64,000 bases of DNA from Sphingosinicella flava (GTDB lineage Bacteria; Pseudomonadota; Alphaproteobacteria; Sphingomonadales; Sphingomonadaceae), in NCBI RefSeq assembly GCF_016025255.1, contig NZ_CP065592.1, forward strand, positions 1,407,122 through 1,471,121, read 5' to 3'. The stretch's first letter is position 1. The number at the start of each line of letters is the position of its first letter. This document shows, piece after piece, positions 17,099 through 24,876 of this stretch. The notes beneath the pieces are model-generated. The model was given only the letters and a program-made list of their open reading frames with translations. It did not search any database and was not told where the DNA came from. Both the position numbers and the translations under genes were made by a program.

Positions 17099-17521
17099 AT
17101 GCTCCTTCACATCATCGCGCGCGGCCGCATTGGGCGCAGTCCGGAAAGCGAACTTGTCGACCGCTACCTGAAGCGCTTGGCCTGGCCTACGAAGGTCACC
17201 GAGCTTCCTGAAACCGGCGGCAAGGTTCCGCCGCCCCCTGACAACAGCGTCACCATTCTCCTTGACGAGAAGGGCGAGCAGCTGGGCTCCATGGTTTTTG
17301 CCGGCTATCTCGAAAAATGGCGCGACGGCGGGCGGCGCGAAGCCCGCTTCCTGATCGGCGGCGCCGATGGCTTCAACGACGATGACCGCGCACAGGCCGA
17401 CCTCCTCATCGCCTTCGGCAAGGCGACCTGGCCCCACCTTCTTGCCCGCGTCATGCTCGCCGAACAGCTCTGGCGCGCGACGAGCATCCTTGCAAACCAC
17501 CCTTATCATCGCGAAGGATAA
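17099..17521 (+). CDS. rlmH: 23S rRNA pseudouridine-1915 N3-methyltransferase RlmH
   Basis: A 140-aa SPOUT methyltransferase acting on pseudouridine 1915 of 23S rRNA in assembled 70S ribosomes. The knotted SAM-binding end is visible as FLIGGADGF (about 82-90) and the ending LAEQLWRATSILANHPYHRE. The ATG at 17099 is used in place of an overlapping TTG three bases earlier. The EnvC-like gene starts four bases behind its stop. Confidence 0.94.
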   Translation: MLLHIIARGRIGRSPESELVDRYLKRLAWPTKVTELPETGGKVPPPPDNSVTILLDEKGEQLGSMVFAGYLEKWRDGGRREARFLIGGADGFNDDDRAQADLLIAFGKATWPHLLARVMLAEQLWRATSILANHPYHREG

Positions 17522-17525
17522 AAGG

Positions 17526-18665
17526 GTGGACGCCCGCCTGATCCTTCTCGCCGCTCTCCTCATGCCGCTGGCCGCCGCAGACGCCATGCAGGCGCCGTTG
17601 ACGGCGGACGAAGCGCAGCGGGAAGCCGCTGCCGCCGCTGCCGATGCCCGGCGGCTGGAACAAAGCGCGGCGCAGGCCCGCGACACTGCGGCCAAGGCCC
17701 GGCTGGAGTCGGACCTTCTCGTCGCGCGGATCGAAGCGGCTGAAGCGGGAATTACCGCCGCGGATGCCCGGCTTGCGGCCATCGAGGATGCCCGCCGTGC
17801 CGCCGCCGCGCGCCTTGCCGAAAGGCAGCAGCCTGTCGCCGAACTGACCGCCGCCCTTGCCGCCATGGCGCGCCGTCCGGCCGCTTTGGCGTTTGCGGAG
17901 CCGGGATCTCTCAAGAAGGCCGCGCGCATGCGCGCCGTCCTCGACGCCGTCCGTCCCGCTCTGCGCGCAAAATCCGCGGCCTTGCTGGCGGACCTTGACC
18001 GGATCGCCACGCTGAAGCGGGCGGCCGCCAGGACACGCGCCGATCGCGCCGCGCATCGCCTCGCACTCACCAACCAGCGAAGCGCGCTCGCCGCCATCGA
18101 AGCCCAGGCCCTTGCCCGTAGCGCGGCGCTTTCGGATCAGGCGTTCGGCCGGTCGAACCGCGCGCTGGCCTTGAGCGGTGAGGTCTTCGAGCTGAGATCT
18201 GAAAGGGAAAGGCAACGCCTTGAGGAGCGCGCCGCCGCCAGCCTCGCGATCCTTCCCGGCCCACCGACCGGCGCTGGCGGTCAACCGCCTCGGCGGCCGA
18301 CCCGCTCCCCCTACGCCCTTCCCGCCGCGGGCAAACTCCTGTCCGGGATGGGGGAGGTATCGGCCGCTGGCATTCATAACCGGGGCTTGACCTTCGCCGT
18401 CACGGCGGACCGGGATGCCGTCGCTCCGGCAGGTGGACGCGTGGTCTATGCGGGCAGCTTTCGCAGCTATGGCGAAATCGTCATCGTCGACCATGGCGGC
18501 GGCTGGACCAGCCTCGTCACCGGCCTTGCCACGTTGAGCGTCCGCGCCGGCGACCGGGTCGCGACCGGCCAGCCGATCGGACGGACGGGGCGGCGTCCCG
18601 TGACCGTCGAGCTGCGCCGCGACGGCCGCCCCTTCCCCATCGCGCCGCTCGCCGCGCTCGGCTGA
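17526..18665 (+). CDS. EnvC-like murein hydrolase activator (degenerate LytM domain)
   Basis: A 379-aa exported protein. A GTG start with AAGGA seven bases upstream opens a signal peptide (LILLAALLMPLAAADA), followed by about 220 residues of Ala/Arg-rich coiled coil and a C-terminal M23/LytM fold (FAVTADRDAVAPAGGRVVYA; GDRVATGQPIGRTGRRPVTV). The zinc ligands of active LytM enzymes are replaced: HxGxD is NRGLT, and the HxH site reads TVEL. That is the EnvC pattern, in which the protein activates amidases at the division site instead of cutting murein itself. It is followed by ctpA. Confidence 0.85.
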   Translation: MDARLILLAALLMPLAAADAMQAPLTADEAQREAAAAAADARRLEQSAAQARDTAAKARLESDLLVARIEAAEAGITAADARLAAIEDARRAAAARLAERQQPVAELTAALAAMARRPAALAFAEPGSLKKAARMRAVLDAVRPALRAKSAALLADLDRIATLKRAAARTRADRAAHRLALTNQRSALAAIEAQALARSAALSDQAFGRSNRALALSGEVFELRSERERQRLEERAAASLAILPGPPTGAGGQPPRRPTRSPYALPAAGKLLSGMGEVSAAGIHNRGLTFAVTADRDAVAPAGGRVVYAGSFRSYGEIVIVDHGGGWTSLVTGLATLSVRAGDRVATGQPIGRTGRRPVTVELRRDGRPFPIAPLAALG

Positions 18666-18750
18666 CCGCTCGTTCATCGGCGGTTGCTTTTCGGATCGCT
18701 AAAAAGAGCGTAGCATTGCGTTCATGAAAACATCATCGCCCGGGAGTCCC

Positions 18751-20097
18751 ATGGCCAAGAACCTCATCCGCTCGCTCGGCCTCCTCACGGCGGTGGCGCT
18801 CGTCCCTGTCGCGACCGCCAGCCTTGCCGCACCCGATGTCGACGCCAGCACCTATCAGGAGCTTGAAGCGTTCATGCGCGTCTTCAACGAGGTGCGCGGC
18901 GCCTATGTCGAGGAGGTGGACGACAAGACCCTGATCCGCGGTGCCATCGACGGCATGCTCAGCAGCCTCGATCCGCATTCCGGCTATCTCGACGAACGCG
19001 ACTTCGACCGGCTCATCACCTCGACCGACGGCGAATATGGCGGGCTCGGCCTCACCGTGGGGATGGAGGACGGCGCGGTGAAGGTCGTCGCCGCAACCGA
19101 AGATACGCCTGCCGACAAGGCCGGGATTAAGCCCGGCGACTTCCTGACCCATTTGAACGGCAAGCTCATCTATGGCGGCACGCTCGACGAAGCGGTCGAT
19201 CAGATGCGCGGCCCACCGGGCACCGACATCACCGTGACCGTCTTCCGTCCCGGCCGTGAAAAGCCGATGGAATTGAAGATGACGCGCGCGATGATCGAAT
19301 TGAAGGCGGTCAAGTGGGACGTGAAGGACAATGTGGGCATCATCAACGTCAACGCCTTCAATCGCACGACGACGCCGCTCACCGTCCAGGCGATGGCCGA
19401 CATCGAAAAGAAGCTCGGCCACGCGCCGCTCGGCTATATTCTCGATCTGCGCTCCAACCCGGGTGGCCTGGTCGACGAAGCGGTTGGCCTATCGGACGTG
19501 TTTCTGGAGAGCGGCGAGGTGGTCTCCTCGCGCGGCCGCAAGGCGTCGGACACGGAGCATTATTATGCCAAGCCCGGCGACCTCGCCAAGGGCCGCCCTG
19601 TCATCGTCCTGATCGACGCGGGCAGTGCTTCGGCCTCCGAAATCGTCGCGGGCGCGCTGCAGGATCACAAGCGGGCGATCATCATGGGCGAACGCAGCTT
19701 CGGCAAGGGCTCGGTCCAAACCCTGCTGCCCTTGAGCCGCACCACCGGCCTCCGCCTTACCACCGCGCGTTATTATACGCCCAAGGGCCGTTCGGTGCAG
19801 GAAGGCGGCATCACGCCCGATCTTCCCGTGCCGCAACTGTCCGATCCCGATTACAAGAATCGTCCGCGCATTCGCGAAGCCGATCTGCGCCGCCACCTCA
19901 TCAACGAGCTTAAGGTGGAGGACGACGTGATCCAGGACGACGGCAAGCCGGACCCTCGTTTCTCCGCGACCGCCGAGGAATTGGAGAAGAAGGGGATCGA
20001 GGATTTCCAGCTCCATTACGCGCTGAGCACCATTTCCCGTCTGGGCTCCTTCCAGCAGGCGGCGGCTCCCGCTGCGAAGAAGGCGGGCGCGCGGTAA
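18751..20097 (+). CDS. C-terminal processing peptidase CtpA (S41 family)
   Basis: A 448-aa periplasmic serine protease. A signal peptide (IRSLGLLTAVALVPVATASL) is followed by the N-terminal helical region, a PDZ domain (about 75-160, with GGLGLTVGMEDGAVKVVAAT) and the S41 catalytic core. The nucleophile lies in GSASASE (291-297) and the general base Lys319 in SFGKGSVQT. Such enzymes trim C-termini of envelope proteins and control murein hydrolases. The ATG at 18751 follows GGGAG; an ATG at 18724 is possible. Placement behind an EnvC-like gene supports a cell-wall role. Confidence 0.93.
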   Translation: MAKNLIRSLGLLTAVALVPVATASLAAPDVDASTYQELEAFMRVFNEVRGAYVEEVDDKTLIRGAIDGMLSSLDPHSGYLDERDFDRLITSTDGEYGGLGLTVGMEDGAVKVVAATEDTPADKAGIKPGDFLTHLNGKLIYGGTLDEAVDQMRGPPGTDITVTVFRPGREKPMELKMTRAMIELKAVKWDVKDNVGIINVNAFNRTTTPLTVQAMADIEKKLGHAPLGYILDLRSNPGGLVDEAVGLSDVFLESGEVVSSRGRKASDTEHYYAKPGDLAKGRPVIVLIDAGSASASEIVAGALQDHKRAIIMGERSFGKGSVQTLLPLSRTTGLRLTTARYYTPKGRSVQEGGITPDLPVPQLSDPDYKNRPRIREADLRRHLINELKVEDDVIQDDGKPDPRFSATAEELEKKGIEDFQLHYALSTISRLGSFQQAAAPAAKKAGAR

Positions 20098-20135
20098 CGG
20101 AACTGCAGGCGCCTCTTGCCCGCGTCTCCCGCTTC

Positions 20136-20206
20136 CGTCATTCCGGCGAAAGCCGGAATCTTGAGGATTGTCGGAACGACGAAAATCCAGCTTTGCTGGA
20201 ATGACG
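20136..20206. repeat. Inverted pair of palindromic extragenic repeats
   Basis: A forward copy (CGTCATTCCGGCGAAAGCCG, from 20136) faces a reverse copy (TCCAGCTTTGCTGGAATGAC, ending 20206) between ctpA and dsbB. It is the same family as the copies at 1555, 2719 and 3434. Confidence 0.8.
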
Positions 20207-20228
20207 ATGATAAGCGGGTGGGGATGGC

Positions 20229-20720
20229 ATGACATCACTTCAAAAAGCGCGCTGGCTGGCTTTGCTGGTTCCATCCGCTCTCCTTGCGGGGGCCTATGGA
20301 TCGCAGCTGATCGGCGGCCTTTATCCATGCGAGATGTGCTGGTGGCAGCGTTATCCGCATTTCGCGGCGATCCCGCTCGCCCTCACCGCTTTCCTGCTCC
20401 GCAGGGGGCCGGACAAGGGCCGCAGCTTCGTCTGGCTCGCCGCGCTCGCCATCCTGGTAAGCGGCGGCATCGGCGTCTATCATGCCGGTGTCGAATGGGG
20501 CATTTTCGAAGGGCTGACGACCTGCAGCGCGGGCGGCCAGGCGGGCGCATCCAATGCCGACCTTCTGGCGGATATTATGGCGACGCCGCTCGTTCGTTGC
20601 GATGAAGTCCAATGGTCGTTCCTCGGCCTGTCGCTCGCCGGCTGGAACGCCCTTATTTCCATTGGAGCGGCTTTGGTGATCCTATGGCTCAGCCTCAAAC
20701 GACCCAAGACCTTCGCATGA
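20229..20720 (+). CDS. dsbB: DsbB-type disulfide bond formation protein
   Basis: A 163-aa inner-membrane protein with four predicted helices. The first periplasmic loop carries CEMC (Cys34, Cys37) just after YP, as in DsbB, and the second loop has the distal Cys pair (LTTCSAGG and LVRCDEVQW). DsbB reoxidises DsbA and passes electrons to ubiquinone. The neighbouring coq7 gene makes ubiquinone, and the four-base stop-start overlap suggests coupled synthesis. Confidence 0.9.
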   Translation: MTSLQKARWLALLVPSALLAGAYGSQLIGGLYPCEMCWWQRYPHFAAIPLALTAFLLRRGPDKGRSFVWLAALAILVSGGIGVYHAGVEWGIFEGLTTCSAGGQAGASNADLLADIMATPLVRCDEVQWSFLGLSLAGWNALISIGAALVILWLSLKRPKTFA

Positions 20721-21259
20721 CGGCTCCTGGCTGGCGGCCCGGTGGGCGGCGCCCGGACGTTCCGTCCATGCTTCGCGTCGACCAAGCGGGCGAATATGGC
20801 GCGACCCGCATCTATGCGGGCCAGCTCGCCGTCCTCGGCGATCGCCATCCCGCCGCGCGCCTCATCGCCGGCATGGCATTGCAGGAGGAACTTCACCTCA
20901 AGCATTTCGACGCCATGCTGGCGGATCGCGGCGTGCGTCCGACCCTGCTCCAGCCCTTATGGAATGTCGCGGGCTTCGCACTGGGTGCCGCCACCGCCCT
21001 GATCGGTCCGGAAGCCGCCATGGCCTGCACCGCCGCCGTCGAGACCGAAATCGACAAGCATTATGCCGAGCAACTGGCATCGCTCGGCGACGAGGAGCCC
21101 GAGCTTTCCGGCACGATCCGCGAATTCCAGGCCGAAGAGCTGGAGCATCGCGACACCGCCATCGCGGCGGGCGCCGAAAATGCCTTTGGCTATCCCGTCC
21201 TGTCCGCTGTCATTCGCGCGGGATGCCGCGCCGCCATCGCCCTTTCGAAAAGGATCTGA
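20717..21259 (+). CDS. Demethoxyubiquinone hydroxylase (COQ7 family)
   Basis: A 180-aa di-iron monooxygenase that hydroxylates 2-polyprenyl-3-methyl-6-methoxy-1,4-benzoquinol in ubiquinone synthesis. The iron ligands are visible in EYGATRIYAGQLAVL, QEELHLKHF, ETEIDKHYAEQL and QAEELEHRDTA, two ExxH units and two single Glu. The ATG at 20717 overlaps the dsbB stop; an in-frame ATG 33 bases earlier is possible but lies inside dsbB. A secreted-protein gene follows after three bases. Confidence 0.92.
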   Translation: MTAPGWRPGGRRPDVPSMLRVDQAGEYGATRIYAGQLAVLGDRHPAARLIAGMALQEELHLKHFDAMLADRGVRPTLLQPLWNVAGFALGAATALIGPEAAMACTAAVETEIDKHYAEQLASLGDEEPELSGTIREFQAEELEHRDTAIAAGAENAFGYPVLSAVIRAGCRAAIALSKRI

Positions 21260-21262
21260 TCC

Positions 21263-21763
21263 ATGCTGAAGTTTAGCCTCGCCGCCGCCGGCGCCTTGAT
21301 CGCCCTTTCTGCCGCGCCCGCTCCGGCACAGACCCAGGGGCCGCAGGATGTTCGCGTCAACCAGCTCATCATCTACGGCAACGACGCTTGTCCTGCGAGT
21401 ACCGAGAATGAGATCATCGTCTGCGCCAAGCGCCCGGAAGAGGATCGCTACCGCATCCCCGAAAATCTTCGCGAGGGCGACGACGCGCGCAATAACGCCT
21501 GGACGAACCGGGTGGAAGAACTCTCTTATGTCGGCCGCAGCGGCACCGGCAGCTGCTCGCCCACGGGCCCCGGCGGCTGGACGGGCTGTTTCGGCCAGCT
21601 TCTCAACCAAGCGCGCCTGGAACGCGAGAATCGCGACGAGATCGACTGGAACCGCCTGATTGAAGAAGCCCGCCAGGAGCGCCTCGGCCGCATTGACACG
21701 GAAGCCGCCCAAGTCGAAGCCGACATCAAGGCCCGCGAGGAGGAAAACGCCCGCCCGCGTTGA
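21263..21763 (+). CDS. Conserved secreted protein of unknown function
   Basis: A 166-aa exported protein. The signal peptide (MLKFSLAAAGALIALSAAPAP) ends near AQTQ. The mature part has four Cys (DACPAS, IIVCAKRP, TGSCSPTG, TGCFGQLL) that could form two disulfides, consistent with the dsbB gene just upstream, and ends in a charged helix. It begins three bases behind coq7, so it is probably the last gene of the dsbB-coq7 operon. I do not recognise the family beyond a pattern common in sphingomonads. Confidence 0.75.
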   Translation: MLKFSLAAAGALIALSAAPAPAQTQGPQDVRVNQLIIYGNDACPASTENEIIVCAKRPEEDRYRIPENLREGDDARNNAWTNRVEELSYVGRSGTGSCSPTGPGGWTGCFGQLLNQARLERENRDEIDWNRLIEEARQERLGRIDTEAAQVEADIKAREEENARPR

Positions 21764-21772
21764 GCGGCGGGA

Positions 21773-22669
21773 TTATCGCACTTCCTCGATGCGACGGACA
21801 ACATCCGGCCAGTTCACCATGTACAAGGCCGCGAATAGGCGGCCGAGGTGACTTGTGGGTGGATGCGTTCCGTCCCTCAATCCCTGATGATAAGCGGCAT
21901 GCGCTACTTTGCCGAACAGGAATTGCACTTTCGTGGCGGGAAGCGTCCAATTGTAAAATCCGTCATTATCCCATTCCTGATAAGATTCCCCACTGTGGTC
22001 ACAGCATAAGGTGGCAATCGGCCTCCGGTCTGAATTGGCCACATACGGGAATGGCGTTTCGTGGATCTCGGCAATGGGGTTGTTATTATAGATACCCTTT
22101 TCCCTGACGGACTGCGTCATATAGACCAAATTACTGTTGAGGCTGATCTCCAGCATCGGCCCTTCGGTTCCGGGTGTCCAATAGCGTCCATTCACATTCT
22201 TCGTTTGTGAAAGGTTCAGCCGAATGGGTACCGCGTAGACGGAAAATGTTCCCTGCATGATGCCGTGGCGGTTCTGGTCGATCCATATGGACGGATGCAG
22301 ACTGGCGCCGCGAATATTGCGCAGAGAAGGCTGGCTCAACACTTCCTGAGCAATCAGCCGGAGCTTGCGTTCGAAGAGAGCGGCTTCCTTCTTCGGGATC
22401 GTCTTCTTCTGCAGGACAACCTTCATCTCGTCGATAAACCCTAGGGCTGTATCATCGGTTAGTTCAGTTGGTGCCGATTCTTCTACTCCGTCATTCCAGT
22501 AGGATACCATGTGATCAAACAGGAATTTTGATCCATCCGCGAAACGGCCGGTTTGGAGCGCGTCCTGAGCAGGAACGTCTTCCGTTTCCCGAGCGATCAC
22601 TGGCTGGGCAAAGATGCTGGCGGCAAGCGCGCCGACCATAAACGGACTCTGCCGAAAACGCACAGTCAT
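21773..22669 (-). CDS. Secreted hypothetical protein, relatively AT-rich
   Basis: A 298-aa protein with a signal peptide (FMVGALAASIFAQPVIARE). The mature part shows no motif I know; it is rich in Asn, Tyr and Trp toward the C-terminus (YQEWDNDGFYNWTLPATK) and has a Cys pair (TLCCDHSG). Base composition is lower in GC than the neighbours, suggesting a later arrival. It is convergent with the dsbB-coq7 operon and divergent from blaI. Confidence 0.6.
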   Translation of the reverse strand: MTVRFRQSPFMVGALAASIFAQPVIARETEDVPAQDALQTGRFADGSKFLFDHMVSYWNDGVEESAPTELTDDTALGFIDEMKVVLQKKTIPKKEAALFERKLRLIAQEVLSQPSLRNIRGASLHPSIWIDQNRHGIMQGTFSVYAVPIRLNLSQTKNVNGRYWTPGTEGPMLEISLNSNLVYMTQSVREKGIYNNNPIAEIHETPFPYVANSDRRPIATLCCDHSGESYQEWDNDGFYNWTLPATKVQFLFGKVAHAAYHQGLRDGTHPPTSHLGRLFAALYMVNWPDVVRRIEEVR

Positions 22670-22747
22670 TCTCCATGAAAAAGAAGTGTCGATGCGTTAC
22701 CGCATTTCCGCTGAACCCGGAAGCATGCAATCAGGCTTGCGCGATCA

Positions 22748-22776
22748 CTACAAATGTAGCATGTTACATTCGTAAC
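22748..22776. promoter_or_regulatory. Two adjacent inverted repeats upstream of blaI (BlaI/MecI-type operator)
   Basis: CTACA-AA-TGTAG (22748-22759) and GTTAC-ATTC-GTAAC (22763-22776) are perfect 5-bp inverted repeats just before the ribosome-binding site of blaI. BlaI/MecI dimers recognise TACA/TGTA-type palindromes, often in tandem over their own promoters. The spacing and content fit autoregulation of blaI-blaR1. Confidence 0.7.
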
Positions 22777-22787
22777 AGGAGTGAAGC

Positions 22788-23162
22788 ATGATTGAGTCGC
22801 TGCCCCGCCGTGAACGTGAGATTTTCGAAACCCTTCTGCGCCTTGGTGAAGCCACGGCCGTCGAAATCCGCCAAGCCATGGCCGATCCGCCGAGCCACAG
22901 CGCGGTGCGCACGATGCTGACGCGGCTCGAAGCCAAGGGCGCGATCACTCACCGCACGCAGGACAATGCCTATGTCTATAAAAGCGTACCCCAAGCGGCC
23001 AAGGTCCGCGAGTCGGCGCTAAAGCAGCTCGTGAAGAATTTCTTCGACGGGTCCGCCGCCGGTGCCGCGACAGCCTTGCTGGGCCTCACAAAGCATATGG
23101 ACAATGACGAACTCGACGCCCTGCAAAAGGCGATCGACGCAGCCAAGGAGCGCCAGAAATGA
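22788..23162 (+). CDS. BlaI/MecI/CopY-family repressor
   Basis: A 124-aa winged-helix repressor: LPRREREIFETLLRLGEATA and the recognition helix SHSAVRTMLTRLEAKGAITH, followed by a dimerisation/cleavage region (QLVKNFFDGSAAGAATALLG). In the classical system it is cut when the partner M56 sensor-protease is triggered. AGGAG precedes the ATG, and a double palindrome lies over the promoter. The stop overlaps the start of the M56 gene (ATGA). The usual beta-lactamase gene is not adjacent. Confidence 0.9.
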   Translation: MIESLPRREREIFETLLRLGEATAVEIRQAMADPPSHSAVRTMLTRLEAKGAITHRTQDNAYVYKSVPQAAKVRESALKQLVKNFFDGSAAGAATALLGLTKHMDNDELDALQKAIDAAKERQK

Positions 23163-24757
23163 GCTTCGACTTCCTCATCGAAATGGGCTGGAAATCGGCC
23201 CTCATCGCGGGCATCGCCCTTGTCGCCGGCTTGGTGCTCAAATCCCGTTCGCCGGGAGACCGCGCGGCGATCCTGCGCTTGGCCGTCGGCCTTATCCTTC
23301 TCCTGCCGCTGATTTCCCTGGCAGGTCCGGCGCTGCAGATGGAAAATCCCATCGCCACCGCCGAAATGGCGCCGGTCATCGCGCAAAGCGATGCTGCGGA
23401 CCTTTCGGCGCTTCCCGCAACGGCGCCGGCACCTTCTTCTCTTCCGGATAATCCCGGTTTTCTGATCGGCCTCGCCTATCTCGCCGGTCTGCTCCTCCTC
23501 GGCCTGCGCCTCGCGAGCGGCTACGTCACCCTGCAACGCTGGACCTGGGCCGCGCGTGAGGTCGACTCGCCCGTCTGGCGCGAGGCGCTCGAACGCGCCC
23601 GCGCCAGTGCCGGAGACAAAAGGGGCACCCGCCTTCTCCTCTCCAGCAGCGTCCCTGCGCCGCTTTCCTGGGGCTGGGCACAGCCAGTAATCCTCATCGA
23701 TAACGAAACCTATGAACGGCCGGACGACGCTTATGCCGTCCTCGCCCACGAAATGGCGCATGTCGTCCGTGCGGACTGGGTGGCCTTGATGCTCTCCCGC
23801 CTCGCAGTCGCCTTCTTCTGGTTCAACCCGCTCATTTGGTATCTTGAGCGCGAAATGGTGCAGCAGTCGGAGGAAGCCGCCGACGCTCAGGCTGTCGCCG
23901 AGGTCGAGCCCGCCCACTATGCTCAGACGCTGATGAGCTGCATCATGCACAGCCGCGGCGGCATGGTTCCGGCGAACAGCATCCGTCCATCGCGCAGCGG
24001 CCTCTCGCGCCGTATCTATGCCGTCCTCGACGGCCGCGGCCGCGCCATCCGTTCCGGCTCCAAATGGACGCTGGCCGCGATGATCGGCTGCGCGGCCCTG
24101 GCCGCTCCGCTGGCGGCGTTGGAGCTGGTTGCTCCAACTCCCCCTGCGCCACCGGAGGCGCCGTTGGCGCCCGCTCCCGCCGTTGCAACATTGGGCTCAG
24201 CGCCGGTCGCCGCCCCTGCTCCAGCCGCGGCGCCGCGGCCGGTGGACCCTGTCCCTTCGGCCGGTGAAATCAGGGACGATATCGCGCGGGCGCGTGCCGA
24301 GGCGCGCCATGCCCGTGAACAGGCGCAGATTGCCAGGGACCGCGACCTGCGCGATCTCGATAAAGAGCTTGCCGGGCTCGACGAGACCATCGCGCGTGAA
24401 ATGCGCGGCTCCATGGCGCATGCGCGGGGTGCCGCCGCCCATGCGGTCGACGGCAGGGCCATCGCCGCCGCCGTGCAAAAGGAAGTCAGGCACAGCATGG
24501 CCATGAGTTCTCGCGACATGGAAAAAGCAGCGCGCGACATGGAAAACGGCGCCCGCGACATGGAACGCGAAGCCGACCGCCTTCGCGATGCCCGCTATCG
24601 CGAGCAGCAGATCGCCAAGGCCGCCGCCGAGGGCAAGACGGTGACGCATCAGGATCTGCTCAATGCCATTCCGAAGATGAAGAATGGCGCGCAGGGCATG
24701 CGCAAGGGCGCGCGAAAAATGCGGGAAGGCGCGCAGAAGATGCGCGAAGGCGCCTGA
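23159..24757 (+). CDS. BlaR1-like M56 membrane metalloprotease without penicillin sensor
   Basis: A 532-aa protein. Membrane helices near residues 10-30, 38-58 and 100-120 precede the M56 zinc motif HEMAHVVRADW (His197, Glu198, His201); a further helix lies near 300. In place of the periplasmic penicillin-binding domain of BlaR1 there is a Pro/Ala-rich linker and a charged helical tail with short repeats (RDMEKAARDMENGARDME; GAQGMRKGARKMREGAQKM). It is likely the signal-sensing protease for the co-encoded BlaI-type repressor, but the inducer is probably not a beta-lactam bound in the classical way. Confidence 0.87.
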   Translation: MSFDFLIEMGWKSALIAGIALVAGLVLKSRSPGDRAAILRLAVGLILLLPLISLAGPALQMENPIATAEMAPVIAQSDAADLSALPATAPAPSSLPDNPGFLIGLAYLAGLLLLGLRLASGYVTLQRWTWAAREVDSPVWREALERARASAGDKRGTRLLLSSSVPAPLSWGWAQPVILIDNETYERPDDAYAVLAHEMAHVVRADWVALMLSRLAVAFFWFNPLIWYLEREMVQQSEEAADAQAVAEVEPAHYAQTLMSCIMHSRGGMVPANSIRPSRSGLSRRIYAVLDGRGRAIRSGSKWTLAAMIGCAALAAPLAALELVAPTPPAPPEAPLAPAPAVATLGSAPVAAPAPAAAPRPVDPVPSAGEIRDDIARARAEARHAREQAQIARDRDLRDLDKELAGLDETIAREMRGSMAHARGAAAHAVDGRAIAAAVQKEVRHSMAMSSRDMEKAARDMENGARDMEREADRLRDARYREQQIAKAAAEGKTVTHQDLLNAIPKMKNGAQGMRKGARKMREGAQKMREGA

Positions 24758-24840
24758 CCGGGCAGCGGGGCACTCCGCTTCGCCATTGAGGCGCGCGCCG
24801 ACATTGTCCTGCACGGATCGTTTCTCACCGGAAGCGCGTT

Positions 24841-24871
24841 CTCCAGACACGTGCGTATTTGTAGTCTGGAG
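24841..24871 (+). promoter_or_regulatory. Stem-loop overlapping the ribosome-binding site of the L,D-transpeptidase gene
   Basis: CTCCAGAC (24841-24848) and GTCTGGAG (24864-24871) form a perfect 8-bp stem around a 15-base loop. The last four bases of the stem are the GGAG ribosome-binding site, five bases before the ATG at 24877. Folding in the mRNA would mask the site. Alternatively the inverted repeat could be a protein operator. Confidence 0.55.
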
Positions 24872-24876
24872 TATCC

